DNA of 64,000 nucleotides from Schaedlerella arabinosiphila. Its GTDB lineage: Bacteria > Bacillota > Clostridia > Lachnospirales > Lachnospiraceae. The stretch is taken from the NCBI RefSeq assembly GCF_003885045.1, contig NZ_RHJS01000002.1, forward strand, positions 6,069,302-6,133,301, read 5' to 3'. The notes under the pieces were generated by a model. That model saw only the letters and a list, made by a program, of their open reading frames with translations. It had not been told where the DNA came from and searched no databases. A program made the translations under genes and the position numbers. Shown in pieces: positions 40,193 to 48,834 of the stretch. Within the stretch, counting starts at the first letter, position 1, and each line of letters begins with the position of its first letter.

Positions 40193-40633
40193 TTACACGT
40201 CTGCAAATCTGAACATCTTCTTCGAAGCTCCCGATACCACCTTCCCGGAAGCTGGTATCGGGTTCTCGAACAGCTGCGGACTTTCAAGCCGCCACGCATA
40301 TCTGCCGATTGTGAAATCGCCGTAACAGTATTCCTCTGGACAAAGCCACTCTGTGAAGTCATGGTATGCCTGATCTATCAGCTTGCAATCCGTCAAAATC
40401 GCAGTACCGATTATAACTTTGGTCGGAACATTGCTAAAGCGGTTATATCGTTTGCAACATCTAAAGGAACGTAGCGCATTTTTCCTTGATGCGGGAAAAA
40501 ATGGGGAATCTTTCATTGTAGCGCAGATTATTATCTCGCCCCGGTAATCTGTCGCCCAGCTTCTCGTCTCATCGTGCTTCTTTCCAGTTGCCAAAAGCTG
40601 CGCCATGGGCAGCGAAACGGTTATGGTTTTCAA
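40193..40633 (-). CDS. ASCH-domain protein
   Basis: 146 residues if started at TTG 40633 (MKTITVSLPMAQLLATGKK), preceded by GAGGAGCGGAGA; an earlier TTG is also in frame. The ASCH fold (PUA-like) shows HDETRSWATDYRGEIIICAT at the N-terminal side and VIIGTAILTDC with GDFTIGRYAWRLESPQLFENPI at the C-terminal side. Such domains bind or process RNA or nucleosides, and the family includes N4-acetylcytidine amidohydrolases. It is often carried by phages and islands. Confidence 0.85.
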   Translation of the reverse strand: MKTITVSLPMAQLLATGKKHDETRSWATDYRGEIIICATMKDSPFFPASRKNALRSFRCCKRYNRFSNVPTKVIIGTAILTDCKLIDQAYHDFTEWLCPEEYCYGDFTIGRYAWRLESPQLFENPIPASGKVVSGASKKMFRFADV

Positions 40634-40681
40634 TTCTCCGCTCCTCAATCGTCTTAAACGTCTAAAAGTTACTTAATATGG

Positions 40682-41053
40682 TTATTTCTTTTCAGACGTT
40701 TTCGTGGCTTTGGTGTCTTTTGATGTATCAGATTTGGACTTTTTGGCGGCTTCTTCCTGTTTCTTTTCTTCTTTTGCCTGCTCAACGAATCCGTCATAAT
40801 AGGTGTCCTTATCCAGACCTTCGGGCAGGTTGCCATCGGCATCCAACGGGGGAGCAATGACGTTTATACCTTCTACGGCAGACTTGTCGAAGGGGACGTT
40901 GTTCTCGTACTCTTTCGGGTCGAATGCATCTTTTTCCTTTGTTGTTTCTTCTGTCTTGGCGGCCGGTACAGGTGCCTTATCGTTTTTGCAGCCTGTGAGG
41001 GCAGTGAGGGAAAGACAGGTGGCGAGCAAGATGAGGGTCAGTTTCTTTTTCAT
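40682..41053 (-). CDS. Small secreted lipoprotein under shared-motif promoter
   Basis: 123 residues from MKKKLTLILLATCLSLTALTGC, with AAGGAGACC upstream. The lipobox LTGC puts the lipidated Cys at residue 22. The mature part is charged: a Lys/Glu/Thr linker, then FDPKEYENNVPFDKSAVEGI and PPLDADGNLPEGLDKDTYYD, then a Lys-rich tail. The same kind of short lipoprotein occurs in Clostridia, but I know no function. Motif copy C lies 46 nt upstream of the start codon, linking it to the export locus. Confidence 0.85.
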   Translation of the reverse strand: MKKKLTLILLATCLSLTALTGCKNDKAPVPAAKTEETTKEKDAFDPKEYENNVPFDKSAVEGINVIAPPLDADGNLPEGLDKDTYYDGFVEQAKEEKKQEEAAKKSKSDTSKDTKATKTSEKK

Positions 41054-41082
41054 AATTTGGTCTCCTTTTTCTATGGCTAGAT

Positions 41083-41127
41083 TTCTTTTTCCTAACTTTT
41101 TATACACATTGATCAAAAATGTGCAAC
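41083..41127 (-). promoter_or_regulatory. Shared-motif promoter, copy C
   Basis: Minus strand: GTTGCAC (41127-41121), 13 nt, GTGTATAAA (41107-41099), AAGTTAGGAAA. Its spacer differs from the other copies, so the match is not a simple recent duplication. Confidence 0.65.
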
Positions 41128-41455
41128 AGTATATTTCAATATATTCCAAAAAAATCTCTAAAACGCCTAGTTTAAGCCATTTATAGAAGATAGATACAAA
41201 AATCATCAAAGAATCCTCAAAAATTCAATTCTTGTTTGATTGTAATTATTTTACTTATTTACTTTAATTTACTTTACTTACTTTATACTTTTTTATATTT
41301 TTATACTTTTACTGGTTTCCTCTTTAGAGGAAACAATTAAATAAAAAAATTAAAGAAAAAATAATTGAATTGAATTGAAAAATTGAAAAAATTAAATTGA
41401 AGAAGAGAAAAACACAAAGATACCAAAGATACAAAAATACAAAACAAAAAATAAA
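41128..41455. other. Very AT-rich intergenic stretch
   Basis: About 330 nt made mostly of A/T tracts with ACTTTA/TTTACTT repeats near 41250-41290 and long polypurine runs after 41336. No gene is supported; apparent hydrophobic frames on the minus strand are low-complexity Phe/Ile artefacts of the A-tracts. Confidence 0.5.
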
Positions 41456-41728
41456 GCCGCCGATAAACGGCGGCCAGTAAAAACAAAAAAAGGAGGTGAT
41501 ACCGTGAAAACATGAAAAAATGAAAAAGAAAAACATAAAAAAAACACAGCTGAAACAACTAAAACTGAACTAAGTAAATATAAGAACAGCAAAGCAAGGC
41601 CGCCGATGGACGGCGGCCAGTAAAAACAAAAAAGGAGGTGATATCATGAAAACATGATGAAAAACGAAAACCAAAGCACAACCGACAACTGAATTTAGGC
41701 ACTGCAAGGCCGCCGATGAACGGCGGCC
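41456..41728 (+). repeat. Three-unit array of GC hairpin, ribosome site and micro-ORF
   Basis: Hairpins of the form GCCGCCG-loop-CGGCGGC lie at 41456-41474, 41598-41618 and 41708-41728 within AT-rich DNA. Units 1 and 2 are followed by AAAAAAGGAGGTGATA, a perfect ribosome site, and then a three-codon frame M-K-T-stop (GTG at 41504, ATG at 41646). Unit 3 leads to the real start of the next gene (ATG at 41766, M-N-T-S). The units look like repeated copies of the leader and first codons of that gene. Confidence 0.75.
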
Positions 41729-41765
41729 AGCAAAACAAAAATCACAGAATATAAGAGGTAATAAC

Positions 41766-42500
41766 ATGAATACATCAGATCACTTAACCAAAAGAATCAA
41801 TAATTTCAGAACCGGCAATACACAATACATGTCAAATCCATCACGGGTAGAAAGTGTTGTAACAAACTTTATGAACATGACACTCAGGGAAATGAAAGAA
41901 CTTCAACAAGCTCTACGGAGCTGTTACATTGATAATATCCTTATGGGTTTAGGTTTAACTGAAAACGGAGAGTTGTCCGAAGAACAATTGGATATGAAAT
42001 ATATAGAGCTTGTATGTCTAATCAATCGCACCTATATTATTGGTGAGATAGATCTAATGATTTATTATCTAAATATGACATATTTTCTAATGGACGGAGA
42101 AAAAGTATCCATGCCTGTCAAAATGTTCATGTCAATCCCACTAACGTCATTCTATTTCTATATGGATAGTATTTCTGACAAACCGGGTTTACTAAATCAG
42201 CTTAAATACATTACTGGACATTGTAAATACGATGACGGTTATACTATCGAAAATTTTATTAAAGAAAAATATTCAAAAATTAACCAACCATGGTGGATAG
42301 GAATACCAATAGAGGAATTCAGGCAATCTGTAAGAGATTCTTGCATGGATATTGGAAAGCTCCTGTTTGACAGCTTTCAGGAGGCATTTTCTAAACAATA
42401 TCCCATATGCAGTGTCCGGGAAAAATATATAGATGACTTTTATGAATTGGATAATATGGAATTAGTAGATTTTGATCTGTCAAATGAAGAATACCATTAA
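41766..42500 (+). CDS. Unknown protein upstream of clpP-like gene
   Basis: 244 residues with AGAGGTAATAAC upstream. Mostly helical, with MTLREMKELQQALRSCYIDN, a hydrophobic EIDLMIYYLNMTYFLMDGE stretch, and an acidic C-terminus (DFYELDNMELVDFDLSNEE). No signal peptide. The codon use is AT-rich compared with the chromosomal genes to the left, as in the two genes that follow, suggesting that the three moved together. Not recognised. It starts the clpP/virD4-like operon behind the hairpin array. Confidence 0.75.
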   Translation: MNTSDHLTKRINNFRTGNTQYMSNPSRVESVVTNFMNMTLREMKELQQALRSCYIDNILMGLGLTENGELSEEQLDMKYIELVCLINRTYIIGEIDLMIYYLNMTYFLMDGEKVSMPVKMFMSIPLTSFYFYMDSISDKPGLLNQLKYITGHCKYDDGYTIENFIKEKYSKINQPWWIGIPIEEFRQSVRDSCMDIGKLLFDSFQEAFSKQYPICSVREKYIDDFYELDNMELVDFDLSNEEYH

Positions 42501-42520
42501 TTAGAAAGGAAAATACAAAT

Positions 42521-43126
42521 ATGCCAACTATAAGCAAAGACCCATGTGTAATACTTGAATCAGCCAGAGGTTTTGAAACATTATATTTACACGACAAACT
42601 GTTAAATGATAACAGAGAGATATTTTTTACAAATGAAGTTACTGCTCAATCTTGCAGTAATCTGATCACTCAGCTGATATATCTCAACAGAATTGAACCG
42701 GATAAAACAATTACCCTGTATCTCAACAGCCCTGGAGGTTCCGTAATTGACGGTCTTGCCGTTTATGATGTAATACGCCTTCTTGACGCGCCTGTCAAAA
42801 CCGTTTGTGTGGGAACCTGTGCAAGTATGGGCGCAATCCTGTTTCTGGCGGGCGCAGAACGTGAAATTATAGAACATGGACGTATTATGATACATGATCC
42901 CTCATTTGGTATGCAGCACAATATAAGCGGGAAAAAACCACATCAAATCCAGCTCGAATTGGACGAATTAAACAAATGGCGTGAATCCCTTGCAAAAATT
43001 ATTTCAGAACGCACAGAAAGGCCTCTGGAAGAAATTTATGAAGCCACAGCAAACGATACTTATTTTAACGCGGAAGAGGCAGTAAAATTCGGCCTTGCAA
43101 CGCACATTAAGAAAGGCGGTATTTAA
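42521..43126 (+). CDS. ClpP-family serine protease, accessory type
   Basis: 201 residues with an intact triad: Ser102 in GTCASMGAILFLAG, His125 in IMIHDPSFG and Asp179 in ANDTYF. Other ClpP marks are TLYLNSPGGSVIDGLAVYD and the closing EEAVKFGLATHI. It is shorter than housekeeping ClpP at the N-terminal loops and is surrounded by mobile-type genes, so it is likely a second, island-borne ClpP (such copies also occur in phages). No Clp ATPase partner is encoded nearby. Confidence 0.9.
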   Translation: MPTISKDPCVILESARGFETLYLHDKLLNDNREIFFTNEVTAQSCSNLITQLIYLNRIEPDKTITLYLNSPGGSVIDGLAVYDVIRLLDAPVKTVCVGTCASMGAILFLAGAEREIIEHGRIMIHDPSFGMQHNISGKKPHQIQLELDELNKWRESLAKIISERTERPLEEIYEATANDTYFNAEEAVKFGLATHIKKGGI

Positions 43127-43127
43127 A

Positions 43128-44399
43128 ATGAATACAACTACAAACACACGATATGGCAAAAGAATCCTTGCATCCAATGTCGAGATAACAAATGATACTT
43201 GTATAAGCGGCTGCAATAATAATGATATAGTCTGCGGAAATTCTGGTTCCGGTAAGACTGGGGGATATGTTATTCCGAATATTCAGAATATTGATGGTTC
43301 TCTGATTGTATCTGATACAAAAAGACAGCTGGAACACAGATTCAGGGAAGAACTGGAGGAAAAAGGCTATAGGGTTTATACCCTTGACTTTGTAGATCCT
43401 GAAGCTTCTTATGGATATAATCCGATGTCATTTATCAGGCAGGATTCTGACGGCAACTATTGTGAACAGGATATATTAAGTCTCGCGCGGCTGCTCTGTC
43501 CCATGGGCAGCTTCTCAGAGCCTATATGGGATCTCTCCGCTGCAAGTTATACAGCTTTTCTCATTGCATACTGCCTTGATACAGAGCCTCCGGAAAATAG
43601 AAATCTGATACGCGTAGGAGAATTGCACAGACAGTTTATACAGCCGAATAATGAACTTATATTTATGGAATGGGCTTCTGAACATCCGGATTCTCTTGCT
43701 GCCAAGAAGTATTTCGAAATATCGGCTAACAAAAATGCTGATAAAATGTTCTACAGTACGATTGGATTTGTAAACGTCAATCTGGAACCTTATTCCTTTA
43801 AAGAAGCGAAATGCATTTTTGCCAACGAGGACAGCTTTGATATTTCGGAGCTTGGGTTCAGAAAAACTGTTCTGTTTCTAAACGTCAGCGATACCGACAG
43901 AACATTTGACCAGATAGTTAATATATTCTACACACAAGCACTCCAGGTCTTGTGCGCTAATGCCGATTTCTCTGAAGACGGCAAACTTCCTGTTCCGGTA
44001 CGAATCATCATGGATGATTTTGCCTCAAGCACGGTGATCCCTGACTTTGACAAGATCATTTCCGTAATCAGATCAAGGGATATATCTGTAAGCCTGATCA
44101 TACAGTCCCTATCCCAGCTCGAAAGTATGTATACGCCGGCTATAAGCCGTACTATCATCAATAATTGTGATCACATTCTGTATCTCGGAAATCAGGATAT
44201 GAATACTGCATGCTATATTGCCGCCAGAGCCGGAAAAACACCAGAGGCAATCCTAAGTAAGCCACGTGATAAAGCAATCCTGATCACTTCCGGTGAAAAA
44301 GCACGCCTGGTGGATAAAATCATTCCTTACAGTACTGTGACAGACATTAAGAAAAAAGAAGAAACAGAAGAAATTAATCTTGAATCGTTGTTTGATTAA
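43128..44399 (+). CDS. VirD4/TraG-like coupling ATPase without membrane anchor
   Basis: 423 residues from MNTTTNTRYGKRILASN, with GAAAGGCGGT upstream; one base separates it from the clpP-like stop. Walker A is CGNSGSGKTGGYV, followed by the TraG/VirD4 GSLIVSDTKRQLEHRF; Walker B is VRIIMDDFASS; later SLIIQSLSQLESMY and LYLGNQDMNTACYIA are typical of the family. The usual N-terminal membrane helices are missing. No relaxase or other conjugation gene is in the window, so this is an orphan. A copy of its last codons and 3' flank lies at about 55922-55960. Confidence 0.88.
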   Translation: MNTTTNTRYGKRILASNVEITNDTCISGCNNNDIVCGNSGSGKTGGYVIPNIQNIDGSLIVSDTKRQLEHRFREELEEKGYRVYTLDFVDPEASYGYNPMSFIRQDSDGNYCEQDILSLARLLCPMGSFSEPIWDLSAASYTAFLIAYCLDTEPPENRNLIRVGELHRQFIQPNNELIFMEWASEHPDSLAAKKYFEISANKNADKMFYSTIGFVNVNLEPYSFKEAKCIFANEDSFDISELGFRKTVLFLNVSDTDRTFDQIVNIFYTQALQVLCANADFSEDGKLPVPVRIIMDDFASSTVIPDFDKIISVIRSRDISVSLIIQSLSQLESMYTPAISRTIINNCDHILYLGNQDMNTACYIAARAGKTPEAILSKPRDKAILITSGEKARLVDKIIPYSTVTDIKKKEETEEINLESLFD

Positions 44400-44658
44400 A
44401 ATATACTAGCCGTACCGCCGTATGATAAGTAAAAAACTGGGAAGCCTTGTAAACAAGGGTTTCCCAGTACATAAATCATTCAAATTGTAGTATTATTTAG
44501 TTATCCGATGGTGGTGACATCAGACGTGTTTTCTGGTATGGCATGTTTAGGGGGTGTATTTTTGTGGCAGCTGTTGTCAATAGTTCTCGTATGAAAATAG
44601 GGAGGTGTTTTGAAAGAAAAAGGGGAATTGGTTACATAGTGTGTTTGGGACTTTAACG
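44400..44658. other. Intergenic region with third copy of the peptide-gene terminator
   Basis: 44432-44474 is a minus-strand copy of the GGGAAACCC..GGCTTCCC hairpin with a T run, as at 36041 and 55984, preceded on that strand by TTTATGTACT. The peptide start codon is not present here. The rest, about 44480-44658, holds no gene I can support. Confidence 0.6.
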
Positions 44659-44694
44659 AAAAAAGGGATACCCGTTTGTGTGGTATCCCTTTTG
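44659..44694 (-). terminator. Terminator of the first CAP gene
   Basis: Minus strand AAAAGGGATACC, loop, GGGTATCCCTTTTTT, ending 19 nt past the stop codon. An almost identical hairpin follows the second CAP gene at 48782-48817. Confidence 0.88.
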
Positions 44695-44712
44695 TAAGTT
44701 TGTCGTTAGTGT

Positions 44713-46281
44713 TTACTCGAACAGGCTAAAGAAGTTCACATCGTATTCGATGCTGGTAGCTTTGCCGTTTTTGTCCAGAACACCGTCAATTTTTACGGTG
44801 TAGTTGTTACCAAAGGATGTGAAATCTTTGTTATAAAGATCAAAATCATCGGCACGGAAAGTGATGCATCCGTTGGTGTAACCATAGTTCTGGTTGTTAC
44901 AGTAGATGGCTTTTGATGGCACTTTGTATTCATGTCCATCTGGATAGGTAATAGTGATTGTTAAGTCTTTGGATGGAACAATTTTGTAGTTATTACCGAG
45001 CTGACATGTCCATGGCATGGAAGAATTTATTTCATTTTTGAAGGATTCTGTGTCTGTGTTGTAGCTCATTAATTCTACTGGCATGTTTGTTGCTGGCCAG
45101 GTCACAAAGTCTTCAATACGTTCTTTTGCATTTGTGTTGTCATGGGCATACATACAGTTGTAATCTTCAACCTGTCCGAAGCCTACTTTGGACATGGTGG
45201 GGTTTAAGATCCAGCGACGATGACCCATTGCCAGGATGTTTCCTGGATCTCCGTCATACATGTATCCATTGAGGATGGTGTCTGTGAGACTGGTGTGGCC
45301 CTGTCCAATATTACCACCACGGGTTCCAGTGGAGCCAAGCTTGAACTGGTCACTGGTGATGTTATCCGTTTTGATTGGATAGTGTGTCAGTCCGCCGTAG
45401 TCTACACCGTTGATGATGGTACCTTCGGTTCCCTTCATGACCATAGCGCCGTTCTGTGCGTATTCGTTGTACATGTCATCCAGGGTAACTTCCCCAAGAC
45501 CCGCGGTCTTGCGGATCATGTTGATCAGATCCAGTCCTTCTTTGAGGGTGGAGTCTGCCAGTTTTCCAGGGCTGCAGGAGTCCTTGCCAATAACCGGCTG
45601 TTCTGCATACTCATGGGTGAACTGGGATGTGTTTCCAGGTCTGCGCTTGTCTGTGAAGCCAAGTTTCTCAGCGTAGTCTTTTAAAGCCTGCTGAATTTTC
45701 TTATTGGCTTTGTCTTTCTCGCTTTCTTCTTTGGAAGGTTCTTTTTCATCTTCGATGACTTCTGCGCCAGCGGTTGCCTGTCCAAAAACGGCCTCACCTT
45801 TTTTGTCGTATGTGACATTTGCGGAGCTGTCATTGGTAGTAGCTGTGTTTTCTGTCTTGTTTTCGACTTTGTTTTCTACAGCATTTGTGTCATCTGTTGT
45901 ATTTGTTGAAGATGATACGTTGTTGTCTGTATCAACAGGGTTGTTGTTTACAGACTGGTTGTCATCGGATTCATCCGATTCATTGGTTCCTGTGATATCG
46001 CTGCCTACAATGGGAGTGGGATCGGGAACTGTGTTCTCTACCGGAGGTTCTGCAGGTTTGGATTCTGCGGTGTCGTCTCCAGCGTCATTGGTTCCTGTGA
46101 TATCACTGCCTACGATGGGTGTAGGATCGGGAACGGTAGCTGTAACATCTTCGCTTCCGATGTATTCCAGATCCTGGTTAAGATCTTCTTCTGACCAAGC
46201 GGATCCTTTTGCTGCGAATGCATTGATGCTTGTGTTTGCAATGATTGCGAAAATCAGGATAATGGATGTGATCTTTTTCAT
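44713..46281 (-). CDS. Secreted CAP/SCP-domain protein, paralogue 1
   Basis: 522 residues. A signal peptide ends near TSINAFAA. The mature start is KGSAWSEEDLNQDLEYIG, then a Thr/Asp/Pro linker with a duplicated VPDPTPIVGSDITGTN unit and an Asn/Thr-rich stretch. The CAP domain (about 255-430) shows LDLINMIRKTAGLGEVTLDD, the ligand histidine near GLTHYP, and GHRRWILNPTMSKVGFG. A beta-rich tail (about 440-522) ends the protein. No anchor motif, so it is probably released or bound to the wall non-covalently. It is expressed from shared-motif promoter D. CAP proteins are secreted and often surface-active, and bacterial roles are poorly known. Confidence 0.92.
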   Translation of the reverse strand: MKKITSIILIFAIIANTSINAFAAKGSAWSEEDLNQDLEYIGSEDVTATVPDPTPIVGSDITGTNDAGDDTAESKPAEPPVENTVPDPTPIVGSDITGTNESDESDDNQSVNNNPVDTDNNVSSSTNTTDDTNAVENKVENKTENTATTNDSSANVTYDKKGEAVFGQATAGAEVIEDEKEPSKEESEKDKANKKIQQALKDYAEKLGFTDKRRPGNTSQFTHEYAEQPVIGKDSCSPGKLADSTLKEGLDLINMIRKTAGLGEVTLDDMYNEYAQNGAMVMKGTEGTIINGVDYGGLTHYPIKTDNITSDQFKLGSTGTRGGNIGQGHTSLTDTILNGYMYDGDPGNILAMGHRRWILNPTMSKVGFGQVEDYNCMYAHDNTNAKERIEDFVTWPATNMPVELMSYNTDTESFKNEINSSMPWTCQLGNNYKIVPSKDLTITITYPDGHEYKVPSKAIYCNNQNYGYTNGCITFRADDFDLYNKDFTSFGNNYTVKIDGVLDKNGKATSIEYDVNFFSLFE

Positions 46282-46355
46282 GATTTTTACTCCTTTTTAC
46301 TTTCAAATGATTTATTTTTTTTAGTTACTTACTGGAAGTAAAATTTTCAATGTTC

Positions 46356-46538
46356 TTTCTTATATCTTCTTATACCCAAAAATAAATAACGCCATCGACG
46401 TTTATAAGCTATTCAATTATCAAGGTACATTTTTAGAAGATTTTCTTCTAATTGATTCAAGATCAACCCATTTTGATATGTATGAATTTTTCTTTCCTCT
46501 TTCTATCTTCTTATACACAACAACGAAAAATGTGCAAC
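46356..46538 (-). promoter_or_regulatory. Shared-motif promoter, copy D, with proximal half-motif
   Basis: Minus strand: GTTGCAC (46538-46532), 13 nt, GTGTATAAG (46518-46510), AAGATAGAA. Nearer the gene, 46377-46356 reads GGGTATAAGAAGATATAAG, a copy of the -10 half without a matching -35. The leader is about 220 nt. The same layout occurs at copy E. Confidence 0.7.
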
Positions 46539-46589
46539 AGTATATTTCAAAAAACATCTATATTTGCCCTTTTATTTTTTTAATTGCAA

Positions 46590-46874
46590 TCAAAAGAAGC
46601 CGAGTTTGATGCAGATGCAATTGCGTATGATATCCTGCTCAGGCTTACTATGGATACGCAGGAAAGAGACTTGTTTGTGGAAGAATATACATATCTGGCA
46701 CCTATGATGTATATGGATTTTTTTAGCTTATATTACTATACGGATTACATATTATATGGAACGGTATACAATAGCCGGACCCACCCGGTGCCACAAGAAC
46801 GTAAGGATGCGCTATTTTCCATAGTTGACGGAGATATTTATCAATTGGATACGGATGAGGGAAATTATGAATAG
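46590..46874 (+). pseudogene. 3' fragment of a possible metallopeptidase gene
   Basis: The reading frame enters directly from a repeat junction (TTTTTTTAATTGCAA at 46575-46589) without a ribosome site, so the 5' part is lost. It reads KEAEFDADAIAYDILLRLTMD, similar to the third zinc-ligand region of M48-like peptidases, and continues to DIYQLDTDEGNYE. The fragment has about 94 codons. The peptidase assignment is weak. Confidence 0.45.
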
Positions 46875-47240
46875 AAAAGAAGCGGTAGAATTTAGTGAAG
46901 ACTTGAAGACATTGAGTTTTATAAAAAATTTGCTATATGGTAGGATCGTCAAACTGGACATGAAATTAATGGCTTTTTCTTTCAGGAACAGGGATCATAT
47001 TGTTCAGATTCAGCACTGCATATAAATAATGATTTTGCAATCATAAATAACTATATTGGCGATGAAGGATATGAGTGCCAAGAATATATCCACCTTGACA
47101 AGCCTCATAGGAACTACACATGGTGCGAACAGCCGGGTGGATATTGTATGCTGCTGGAAAAGATTGAATGGATCAAGGAGAATGGCTTATATTTCTTATT
47201 TCCCTGTATGCGGCTATTCAAAAATACTGATTTTATTTAG
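46867..47240 (+). pseudogene. Frameshifted hypothetical gene
   Basis: The ATG at 46867 overlaps the previous frame and reads MNRKEAVEFSEDLKTLSF to about 46940. Sense then continues in another frame: GHEINGFFFQEQGSYCSDSA, then NNYIGDEGYECQEYIHLDK and NGLYFLFPCMRLFKNTDFI up to a stop at 47240. A one-base indel near 46941 explains this. Around 124 codons in all; not recognised. Confidence 0.5.
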
Positions 47241-47353
47241 ACGGAATTTTTATTGACGGTATTCCAGATTTTGGCTATAATAAAACTATAATTTGATTTA
47301 GTCGAATACATTTATTCAAATTACCTATACTGTAATGGAAGGGAGAGATTGTC

Positions 47354-48628
47354 ATGGCATATATTAAACGAGCTGCAGAAGATACGATTGCACAGGTTTC
47401 TAAAATGTTTCCCGTACTGCTGGTGACTGGCCCAAGGCAGGTGGGTAAAACGACTCTGCTGCAAAGACTGGCAGAGATACAGCAAAGCACAGGGATAGAA
47501 CGAAAATATGTAACCTTGGATGATCCTGACGTAAGATATTTGGCAAAACGTGATCCAGCGTTATTTTTACAGAGATATTCTCCGCCGATATTGATTGATG
47601 AAATTCAGTACGCAACAGAATTGCTGCCCCATATTAAAATGAGCGTAGACCGTACCAAAAGAAAAGGCGATTTCTGGATTACGGGATCGCAGGTCTTTCG
47701 TTTGATGAAAAATGTAAGCGAAAGTCTTGCGGGACGGGTCGGCATTGTGAATTTATTGGGATTGACCGATGCGGAAATTTATCAGGAGCCAAGCGAACCA
47801 TTCCAAACGGATGCGTCACACTTGATGAACCGTTTATCTGTAAGGAACCAGAAGGGCTTAAATGAAATTTACGGCAGAATTTTCAAAGGTTCCATGCCGG
47901 AGCTTTATGCAGATGAAAATGTGGACTGGGAGACCTATTACCGTTCCTATGTGAACACATACCTGCAGAGAGATATCCGCGATCTTGCACAGGTTGCCGA
48001 TGAGATGCAGTTTTATAATTTCATGACGGTCGTAGCCGCACATACCTCAAAGCCTGTTGTCTATGAGGAATTGGCAAACGCCGCTGGTATTTCGGCGCCA
48101 ACGGCGAAAAAATGGCTGTCTATTTTGGTATCGTCCCATATTATTGCCCTTGTACAGCCATACCACAATAATGCTCTGAAACGGGTTGTGAAGATGCCTC
48201 TCCTTCATTTTTTGGATACCGGTCTGGCAGCTTATCTCCTAAAATGGGGAAATCCCGAAGCATTGGAAAGAGGGGCCATGTCCGGAGCGTTCTTTGAGAG
48301 CTATGTGTTTTCAGAAATCTATAAAAGCTATCTGAATGCGGGAAAGGAGCCGCCTATCTTCTATTACAGGGATAAAGACCAGAAGGAAATCGATTTGCTG
48401 CTTTATCAAAACGGGATTCTTTCCCCGATAGAGATCAAAAAGGCAGCATCCCCTGGCAAAACAGCAATTAAGAATTTCAATGTGTTAGAGCCCGTGACGC
48501 GCGAGGGGGCTTTCGAAGGTTTAGAATCTCTAAAAGTAGAGATCGGGACAGGAAGTGTAATTTGCATGGCAAACGACTTATTGCCTGTGGATGAAAAAAA
48601 CTGGTTTGTTCCGGTTTGGTTAATTTAG
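47354..48628 (+). CDS. AAA-14 ATPase with DUF4143 domain
   Basis: 424 residues. N-terminal ATPase: VTGPRQVGKTTLLQRLAEI (Walker A), PILIDEIQYATELLPHIK (Walker B) and FWITGSQVFRLM. The C-terminal DUF4143 domain follows (about 210-380), with the winged helix AGISAPTAKKWLSILVSSHI, ALKRVVKMPLLHFLDTGLAA and the nuclease-like DQKEIDLLLYQNGILSPIEIK. GGAAGGGAGAG precedes the ATG. This very common family is often found in islands; its role is unknown, possibly toxin-like or regulatory. Confidence 0.92.
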   Translation: MAYIKRAAEDTIAQVSKMFPVLLVTGPRQVGKTTLLQRLAEIQQSTGIERKYVTLDDPDVRYLAKRDPALFLQRYSPPILIDEIQYATELLPHIKMSVDRTKRKGDFWITGSQVFRLMKNVSESLAGRVGIVNLLGLTDAEIYQEPSEPFQTDASHLMNRLSVRNQKGLNEIYGRIFKGSMPELYADENVDWETYYRSYVNTYLQRDIRDLAQVADEMQFYNFMTVVAAHTSKPVVYEELANAAGISAPTAKKWLSILVSSHIIALVQPYHNNALKRVVKMPLLHFLDTGLAAYLLKWGNPEALERGAMSGAFFESYVFSEIYKSYLNAGKEPPIFYYRDKDQKEIDLLLYQNGILSPIEIKKAASPGKTAIKNFNVLEPVTREGAFEGLESLKVEIGTGSVICMANDLLPVDEKNWFVPVWLI

Positions 48629-48781
48629 TCAGTGGTTCGAGCCATTGAATATACAGCATAGGATTTTCTGCCGGATACTTTAAAGGCTCTCTGATTTTTC
48701 AGACGGACTGATATCTTCCAGGTGACGGGGGATATCTTTCCCCTGCATACCGAAAGTTGTGTGATTTCTGAACTTCAAAAA

Positions 48782-48817
48782 CAAAAGGGATACCTGTTTG
48801 TGTGGTATCCCTTTTGT
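48782..48817 (-). terminator. Terminator of the second CAP gene
   Basis: Minus strand AAAAGGGATACC, loop of ACACAAACA, GGTATCCCTTTT. It matches the first CAP gene's terminator. Confidence 0.85.
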
Positions 48818-48834
48818 AAGTTTGTCGTTAGTGT

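Noticed and set aside
41324..41592. Short hydrophobic frames on the minus strand (Phe/Ile-rich)
   Set aside because: They result from A-tracts and the hairpin array on the other strand and lack ribosome sites.
41766..44399. Complete conjugative element or prophage based on VirD4-like and ClpP genes
   Set aside because: No relaxase, integrase, mating-pair, capsid or terminase genes are visible in the window.
46356..46377. Seventh full copy of the shared promoter motif upstream of CAP gene 1
   Set aside because: Only the -10 half and downstream part match; no GTTGCRC at the required distance, so it is noted as a half-motif.
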